NCBI GenBank assembly: GCA_047495785.1
Contig: JBLDXI010000009.1
Location: forward strand, 5,146,001-5,210,000
Source: Lepidodermella squamata
Taxonomy: Eukaryota > Gastrotricha
Direction: 5' to 3'
DNA: 64,000 nucleotides
Positions 57,401-64,000 of this stretch are shown here, one piece after another. The notes under the pieces are model-generated. The model saw only the letters and a program-made list of their open reading frames with translations. It searched no databases and had not been told where the DNA came from. Position 1 is the first letter of the stretch, and each line of letters begins with the position of its first letter. Both the position numbers and the translations under genes were made by a program.

Positions 57401-60400
57401 CTGACCATTCTACATCGCTACAAGAACACGACGTGATCATGATTATACATCTGTTACGAAAAATGACAGAAAACAATAGGGTAAACCGCCCTAATTCTGC
57501 ATAAAAAATGTCGTCCGACTTTGACGCGATCGTTCTCGGCCGCCTTGAGGTATTTTGAAATTTCCTTTTAGGGGTAGGTGGGTCCGACCCTCAATTGCGT
57601 AACCCCAAAAGGAGAAATTCGGGCGACGCACCGTTTGCGCGCAGCAGCTGTCGCACGCGAGTGAGCGCCGGTTATGCAGCATTAGGATCATTGTCGCAAT
57701 TTTGCATAAAATTTTGATTTTCTGGCCAAAATTGCATACTCGTTCAATTTTAATATTTTTTTCTCGGCCTTCTCATGAATTGGGTAAAATTTCATGCTGA
57801 ATACGCTGGTCACATCAGATTTCATTTTGTTCTAATTTTTATTGTGGATTTTGAAGTCGCAAGAATAGCTTGCGAGCTTCGCCATAAAAATGGCGAATCC
57901 TCTGCTGTTTGCTGGTTGAGCCTCCATCTAATTTTTCCTTATTCAAAAAATCTTAACGTCCAAAACGTCGATGTGAAAAATATATCTAAACCAAACAGCA
58001 TTGCTTGACTAACCAGTTGAAGAGCTCTTGGAGATGGCGTTTACTGGAGTTGGTATATTGGCTGACTCAGTTAGAAGGAGTAAGCATTTCCGGGGAAAAA
58101 CAATCCACCAAATCCGGTCGAATGACTGGCGCCGTTCCAATACCTCGTGGTCGAAAGGCTGTGTTCATATTTCAGTAATGTTCTGACCAGCTGATGTTCA
58201 TGGCTAAATGTGAAAATGTCAAACGGCGCCCCTGACCAGGCGCCGTTTGAGGCAAGTCGCGTTCGAAGTTGCGAGACAGGAGAAGGTGAAACACCAGTTC
58301 AAGGATGGCACAGTGGACCAATAAATGGCTCCGGGGCTTTAGGTACTTGCCTGATGATGCTGTTGGGGCCCAAGCCCGGTTTAGGCCTGTACCCGTTTGG
58401 GTAACGGGTAACGGCGCTTTGCCACGCCGCGCTCGAGTGTCCGTATAACGTGCCCGTTACGACTTCGGCTATACTAATGTGGACCTCCTGAACCTGGCCC
58501 TAGTTTGGACCGCACCTGTTTTCATCGGTTTCATACCGGTGCCCGAGCACGGCGGAGTTAAGCGCGCGCACAATACGCGGGCCCGCCTAAAGTTCTCTCC
58601 GCCGCTCTCGGGTTGTCACCTGCGCTTGTCCACTGATGCGATATTTGTTCAAATTCATTTGATTTAGCATGAACGTTGCATGCGGGTAGTATTTGAAGCG
58701 ACCCGAGCGCGGACAAACTAAAAACAGTTTCCCGCATGCCAGAGCGCGAACGTGCACAACTCGGACTTCAAAATCCACAATAAAAATTAGAACAACATGA
58801 AATCTGATGTGACCAGCGTATTCAGCGTGAGAAGGCCGAGAAAAAAATATTAAAATTGAACGAGTATGCAATTTTGGCCAGAAAATCAAAATTTTATGCA
58901 AAATTGCGACAATGATCCTAATGCTGCATAACCGGCGCTCACTCGCGTGCGACAGCTGCTGCGCGCAAACGGTGCGTCGCCCGAATTTCTCCTTTTGGGG
59001 TTACGCAATTGAGGGTCGGACCCACCTACCCCTAAAAGGAAATTTCAAAATACCTCAAGGCGGCCGAGAACGATCGCGTCAAAGTCGGACGACATTTTTA
59101 TGCAGAATTAGGGCGGTTTACCCTAATTCGCTTTCGTTACCAACTACTGAAATTGATTTCCGATTGTTTAGATCGTCCAGCTCGGAAATTCCTGGTCCAA
59201 GATACGAATATTGGTTCCTCGCGGACGGCGTAAACCCACAGGTCAGTTTGTCAAAATATTCATTTTTTCCCGCATCTTATTGGGCACAGCAGCAGGATAG
59301 TAGTGACAGGGTACCTCTGGCACTGGGCTGCCGAGAAGGATAATGTTAGATCTATCTATGATCTACTGGGAAGGGCCGAACCGAGTCTGCAATTTTCGCC
59401 GTCCGTGCCTAGAAAAGTATCGTCCAATGTCCAAAATACGAGATGAATCGGGAAAACGTATTTTTACATCTTTGCAAATCTCGCAACTAATAGAGAATAC
59501 GCGGTTAAAGTTTCAAGCCGCCGGTTCGGTTAATCGAAAATTGCTGACCAACAAACTGGGTAAATCAAAGACTTTATTTTTAGATTGTTCAAATTGAACG
59601 TTTTTGCATAACAATAGCTCCTAAACCGTAGCCATAGCTAGAGGGTTTTTTTTATTCGTAACACTTTGAACAGTATTCTGTATTCTGTATCTGTATTCTG
59701 TATTCTGTAACGTTGTCTTATTTCGACCAAAAACCTGTTTTTCAGGGTTAATTTTGTGAGATGAGCGAATTCTTTCACGTACTTTGCGCCAAAAGATGCC
59801 CCTTGAAAAACTGCATATGCTAGTGTTAATCACGGTAAAAGTATACTTTCTGCGAAATATACCTGCACAAGTATTCACGGGAAACTGACTCGGCTAATTT
59901 CGGACACAACTAGGGTAATGTCGGACAGCTCAGTGTGAAATTAAGATTAGGGCCAAAGTTCACATTAAAGCGAGATAAATTTGTGAGCAGATTTAAAAAG
60001 AAAAAATAAATTGCATGTTGAGGGATTTGAACCCCCGATAGCGAATTGGTGCTCTCAAAGAGGTTCAGTGCTCTTCTCACTAAAATATTAAAGTTAAAAA
60101 CTGTCAGGGTCGATTGAATTCGCTGTAGTTAGAGCAGGCTGTCCGAAATAAGCCGGGGTATATCGGTTTTTCTGGCGGAATTTCAGGCAAAATGCCTGGT
60201 ATAAATGTGTTCCAAACATGCCAACCTTACTGAATTCGATGCGCCCTTTCTTTTGCGCTTCTATCCGGCAAAATTTACTGCAATTTTTTACCTCAGCGCT
60301 CACCTGCGAAGAAGTGCAATCATTATTCGTGAACAAAGCCGTTTCTCATATTTCAGGTGTCATTTGAAAGACAAGTCTCTGGGCTATCTCCTGAATTTTG

Positions 60401-63400
60401 AACGGTATTTCTATCTACCAGGGTTTTGGAGAAACTCACGCTAGCCAAAAATGTCCGAAATTACCCGATGTCCGAAGAATGACTGCGTTACAGTATGCTG
60501 TATTTTGTGTATTGTCGTTCGGAAACAGCACTTTCTACAGAAAATGCAATAATTTTCTACGCGTTCGTAAATTCGCTGTTTTTATGCAGTATAAAGTGTA
60601 TTTTCCCAGAGGGGTTTTTGTATTCGCAACAGAAAATACACTTACAGCTACAGTTTTTTGCATTCGAAAATTCGCTACAGAAATACTGAGGGTTATTTTG
60701 GAAGTATCTTTATGGTAAAGTCGACTCTATCGATAAGGCCAACTTCATCCGATAAAGTCGTCATTAGCTCAAGTCGACTTTATCGGATGAAGTTGGCTTT
60801 ATCTGGCAAAAAAGCTAAAAGCTTGGCGCCAGTTTCAAATTGCTCAGCATTTGTCGTGACCTACTTTTAACCAGCTTCTGTTATTGATATGATTCGTTAT
60901 CCAATTAGGCCAGCAAGTGTTTTGAGGTCAAAATGCTCGATTTCGGACAAAAATCGGTCGTTAAATTTGACTTGAGTCGACTTCGTAAACTAAGTCACAT
61001 TTGTGAATGATTTACTATTTCTGCATTTTGCACAGATGCAACAATTTTATGTAATGGGTGCAATAAGGTAAATTATCGCACATTACATAAAGCAGTTAGG
61101 GGGAGGATTTTTCGCGGTTTGTCGGTTTCGCTGTTCTGCGCAATCTCTCCTTGACGTCCTACCTAATTATCTCCGAAGGTATGATGGCAATGAAAATTCT
61201 GTGAACGGATTATGATCCGTGAAAGGCTTCCAAAGGGGGGTTTCACAAAGAACCGACTTACCCGATTTATTAGGTATTGAAATCTTAAGAGGATTAAAAC
61301 CGCCTAAGTAAAAAGCTGAATATGGTTAACCGGAAGCGTAATTGATTTTGGGATATATTTTTTATTATCATGAATTACGACGTCTAGATTTTGGATCTAG
61401 GGTAAAATTCATTGTTGATAAAAGCTTCCTTTCGACGCCGTCACACTGCACTTTTTGCGGTAGTTTCACTCCGCGTTCAATTCGCTAAATATTTGGCTTT
61501 CTTGCTGAAATGTCCAGTCAGCCGGCCGGAATTTAGTCGACCCATACCCAACCAGAAACCGGTCAACTTACAACAGGGTAAACCCGACCTTTTTCCACCG
61601 CTGACCATTGGCGATATTTCTCGGCGGGACCGGGCGTCAAGATCCAAAGACAAGATCCATGTCATAAGATGATCGCTCGTGAGACGGTTACTAACAAAAC
61701 TTGGCGGCGTTGCGTGCGGGTGAAGGGGTGAAGGGGGTCGGTGACGACAAAACCGTGAAACAAAGCAGCGTGGTAGGCGAAAAACCAGTGTTTCCCCCCA
61801 GTATATGGACTGAGATTGCAGCTGAAACTGTATATAGAGAACAGTCGGACATCATAAAAGTGCTAGACGTGACACACTGGCGGCACTCCACACGCTGGGC
61901 GACAAACAAGCAAACATGTTCACGATAATATAAACGGCTCACATTCGAATGTTTTGTTTTTAAAACAGGGCATTTATCGCGAGCTGTCGATTGTTGTCGG
62001 AGTGGTAATTGTTCCTATAACAGTATTTTTATTTAATTTACGGTAAAAAATATTTTCCAAAGCCGCTGGAACACACACGCCCAGATCGTGACCAGTACAT
62101 AAACGTCTTGAGGAATTCCCGGTAACGTACTAACAAAAAGTCAATGTAGTCACTTGTGATTTCAACGTAGGTGGTCGACTTACAAACAGCCGAACTTCAA
62201 CGATTACGGTGTGCCATTCGACTATGCCTCGGTCACCATGTCTCATCCTACTATTGGTGGCGGCTTATTCCAGCCGAAAGACTGGCGATATGTCGGGGCG
62301 ATGAACGCAGCCCTACCAACTTTCAATAACATCAAGTTTGTTAACATGATTTACGATTGCTTATGTGAGGATGTGCATCACGACTCGAATGTTGAAATAA
62401 GCCATATTGAACTTTCAGCGAAATGCAATGGCACCGGTCCTGATTGCAAATATGGTGGCTATCGCGATCCGAAAGCTTGCGATCGGTGCAAATGCCCGCC
62501 CGGGTTCGGCGGTAAAACCTGCGAATCGTTGCCGCCATTTGAGGGTGAAACTTGTGGGGGCGTGATCAATCTGCCGTCGTGCATTTCAGTGGCTATAGAA
62601 TCGCCCAACTATCCGAACTCTTATCCAATGGGCAGCAGCTGTTCATGGCGCATAAAAAGCTCAACGGTGATTTATAGTCGGTGGCTAATACAACGATTTT
62701 TACATGTATATTTTCATTTCAGCCTGGTATGGTATTCGCCTTCGACGGAAAACCAGATTTAACTTCGGGAATAAGTACGTGTAACGTGCAATTCAAGGTT
62801 TATATTTTTCGGACGGTATTTTGAACCTCTTTGTTATTATGTCATGTTCTTAAGTGATTGGTACTGAATCGTTTATTTTATGCTGAATTTTAGTGAATGA
62901 AGGTCTTTCTACTTACACCGACACGTGTTTGGATTACGTTGAATTTCGTAATCCGGAAGATGGAACGTTGCCGTATCCTCGATTTTGCTCGTACGGCGTC
63001 ACTTCTGGTAAAATCTATGAAACTAACGGCACCACCGCTGTTGTCCACTTCAAAGCGAACTCCAAGAAACCGGGCAAGGGTTTTAGGCTAATAGCAAGAT
63101 CTATCTGCCCGACGGACAACAAGCAAGAACTTCGACTGACGGCGAGTGGTTACGACTACGAAGGCATTGCTGCAAATACAGCCAACGGCACGAATTGTCT
63201 GCCATGGCCGCCCATCACCGACTGGGTTGCGCAATTCTATGAGATGCTCAAATATCCAAGGGGGCTTGTTAACGATTCGGCAAACTACCTTCGCAATCCA
63301 GAGTCCAAGTCGACTGGTCTCTACTGCATCACTGGTGAAGGACCGAAGGATGGAGCGAACGTACCGATGACTACCATAAGTATATTTAATGTTTTTTAGA

Positions 63401-64000
63401 AATGTTAATGCTATCTTCGTAACTTTGCTTCACAACAGATTTGCCACTCAAGCGCTGTGCAGCTAAAAGTAATCTAGAGTTCATGGGATGCCGCGTGAAC
63501 TGCTCAGCTGGAGAGTCAGAAATAGCGAGCCCTGAACCTTTTTACGGTGATTATTGCAACAAAGGGGTAATTAGTCAATATTGAATTTCACGTTCTTAAA
63601 AGACGCTTGATTGCTATTTTTATTTCCAGTCAGCCAAAAAGTGTTCCATTGGAAACACCGGAACATTTCGATGCACCAATGGTGGTTCAGGATGCAATCA
63701 AGCTGGCGAAAGCACGGTGTGATGGAAATGTGGTTTACATGTAATTTCGGACAACTTTTGCTGTTTCAGGTGCGCCCTTTGTATTCAGGATACAAATATT
63801 TCGGCCGTAACTGGCTCGACTGCAATCACGTGGACGGAATGGTTTGTCACTACACTATCCTTATCGCCAATGCTAATTGAGCTGAACCCTTTTAGAAATA
63901 TTATCAGTGCTACAAAGTCAAAACGAACGGTTTTGTTGATTGCCGCCGTTCTAGCTGTCGTGAAGGCGAGGCAAGTTTACCCAATACATTTCTGCGAACG
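54500..64000 (+). CDS. Secreted astacin-like pseudoprotease with EGF, CUB and kringle-like domains, copy 2 (3' end beyond window)
   Basis: Exons 54500-54556, 54631-54699, 55498-55693, 55749-55872, 59172-59241, 61969-62004, 62063-62121, 62171-62364, 62419-62666, 62723-62774, 62894-63379, 63439-63566, 63630-63716, 63770-63841 and 63896 onward (at least 661 codons). Signal peptide MRSVAYFAVVLAALAIAEE. The structure copies the upstream gene: intron phases and several exon lengths (70, 36, 59, 194, 248 and 486 nt) are identical. The zinc signature reads RELSIVVGVPLEHTRPDRD, again with none of the three His (R, V, L). It has EGF (CKYGGYRDPKACDRCKCPPG), CUB and kringle-like domains nearly identical to copy 1, then a more divergent Cys-rich tail (KRCAASNLEFMGCRVNC, KCSIGNTGTFRCTNGG). 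Introns 4 and 5 are swollen (3.3 and 2.7 kb) by inserted elements. The C-terminus is not in the window. Confidence 0.85.
56308..56487. mobile_element. 180-bp palindromic MITE, copy b (copy a at 43107-43286)
   Basis: Same length and near-identical sequence to copy a, including the inner AGGAGTTTCAAGAAATTGAGGA-type core and the GGTGGCCAAAA / TTTTGGCCACC ends. It lies in intron 4 of pseudo-astacin copy 2. A TA is not seen at the left border, so that edge is approximate. Confidence 0.72.
57479..59123. mobile_element. 1.65-kb element with about 370-bp inverted arms and TA target duplication
   Basis: Left arm 57479-57857 and right arm about 58766-59123 are near-perfect inverted copies, differing mainly by a 22-bp insertion in the left arm. 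The tips read GGGTAAACCGCCCTAATTC and are flanked by TA at 57477-57478 and 59124-59125. The 0.9 kb between the arms is clearly GC-richer than the surroundings from about 58210 to 58640 and carries a perfect 10-bp hairpin (AAACGGCGCC / GGCGCCGTTT, 58221-58248). No transposase is visible. The element ends about 46 bp before exon 5 of the pseudo-astacin gene. Confidence 0.75.
59668..59712 (+). repeat. Microsatellite of TATTCTG/TATCTG units
   Basis: About six imperfect units of TCTGTAT(TC) in intron 5 of pseudo-astacin copy 2. Simple sequence only. Confidence 0.7.
59891..60155. mobile_element. Short inverted-repeat element carrying a tRNA-like sequence
   Basis: CGGCTAATTTCGGACA at 59891-59906 is inverted as TGTCCGAAATAAGCCG at 60140-60155 (one mismatch). 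Words such as TGTCCGAAATTACCCG recur at about 60446-60470. The tRNA-like sequence at 60012-60090 lies inside. Non-coding. Confidence 0.5.
60012..60090 (-). pseudogene. tRNA-like sequence / tRNA pseudogene
   Basis: On the minus strand there is an exact box B (GGTTCAAATCC) within an intact T arm (GGGGGTTCAAATCCCTC) and a box A-like TAGTGAGAAGAGC. The acceptor stem does not pair and no clean seven-base anticodon loop can be assigned (CTTTGAG is one option). A decayed tRNA or tRNA-derived (SINE-like) remnant fits better than a functional tRNA. Confidence 0.45.
60735..60799. repeat. Strong hairpin, 26-bp arms with 13-bp loop
   Basis: AAGGCCAACTTCATCCGATA followed by AAGTCG at 60735-60760 is inverted as CGACTTTATCGGATGAAGTT followed by GGCTTT at about 60774-60799, with one mismatch. 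It lies in intron 5 of pseudo-astacin copy 2. Could be a tiny MITE or a transcribed hairpin. Confidence 0.65.

Noticed and set aside
58540-58570. 5S rRNA gene
   Set aside because: Only a short GAGTTAAGC-like stretch resembles 5S; the rest of the molecule does not match.
57491-59343. Two copies of a protein-coding gene (identical 60-residue frames)
   Set aside because: The identical frames come from the two inverted arms of one transposable element.
60012-60090. Functional tRNA gene
   Set aside because: T arm and box B are intact, but the acceptor stem does not pair and the anticodon arm is not clean.
1-64000. CRISPR arrays, bacterial operons or prophage
   Set aside because: Spliced genes, an intron-containing tRNA and metazoan extracellular domains show a eukaryotic genome; no regularly spaced direct-repeat array is present.

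Overview
The window looks like nuclear DNA of a nematode. Genes are split by mostly short introns (about 55-1000 bp, a few longer) with GT starts and the tight TTTTCAG/TTTAG acceptors typical of nematodes. Several start codons lie just downstream of an unpaired acceptor-like site, as expected for spliced-leader trans-splicing. The protein families also fit: a PIX-1-like RhoGEF, astacin/EGF/CUB proteins and small secreted PAN-like proteins. The species cannot be named from the sequence.

Layout. (1) 1-6097, minus strand: 5' part of a long Gln/Ser-rich coiled-coil protein that I do not recognise, running off the left edge. (2) About 8.5-10.6 kb, minus strand: a Ca2+-regulated mitochondrial ATP-Mg/Pi carrier (four EF-hand loops plus a three-repeat carrier). 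(3) 12280-14400, plus strand: a PIX-type RhoGEF (SH3-DH-PH-coiled coil) in a single uninterrupted exon. (4) 15266-42321, plus strand: six tandem paralogs of the hormone-sensitive-lipase-like (GDXG) alpha/beta hydrolase family, here called HSL-A to HSL-F. Two small tandem secreted PAN/apple-like genes sit between E and F. A, D, E and F keep Ser-Asp-His and the HGGG oxyanion loop. B has the nucleophile Ser replaced by Gly and a broken HGGG. C has Ser replaced by Cys. (5) 42658-42743, minus strand: an intron-containing tRNA-Tyr. (6) 44150-50467 and 54500 to beyond 64000, plus strand: two tandem secreted proteins built as astacin domain, EGF, CUB, a degenerate kringle-like domain and a Cys-rich tail. 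In both copies all three zinc-binding histidines of the astacin signature are gone, so they appear to be pseudoproteases.

The right third is rich in non-autonomous DNA transposons: TA-flanked MITEs, a 1.6 kb element with about 370 bp inverted arms, and a 1.7 kb element with terminal minisatellite-like inverted repeats and a 9-bp target duplication.

The main biological theme is duplication followed by loss or change of catalytic residues in two unrelated hydrolase families. In HSL B-C the two altered members are adjacent and only 342 bp apart, which may mean co-transcription. In the astacin-like pair the enzyme core seems to have become a binding module within an extracellular multidomain protein. 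All gene models were assembled by eye from reading frames, splice consensus and phase consistency. No alignment or database search was run.
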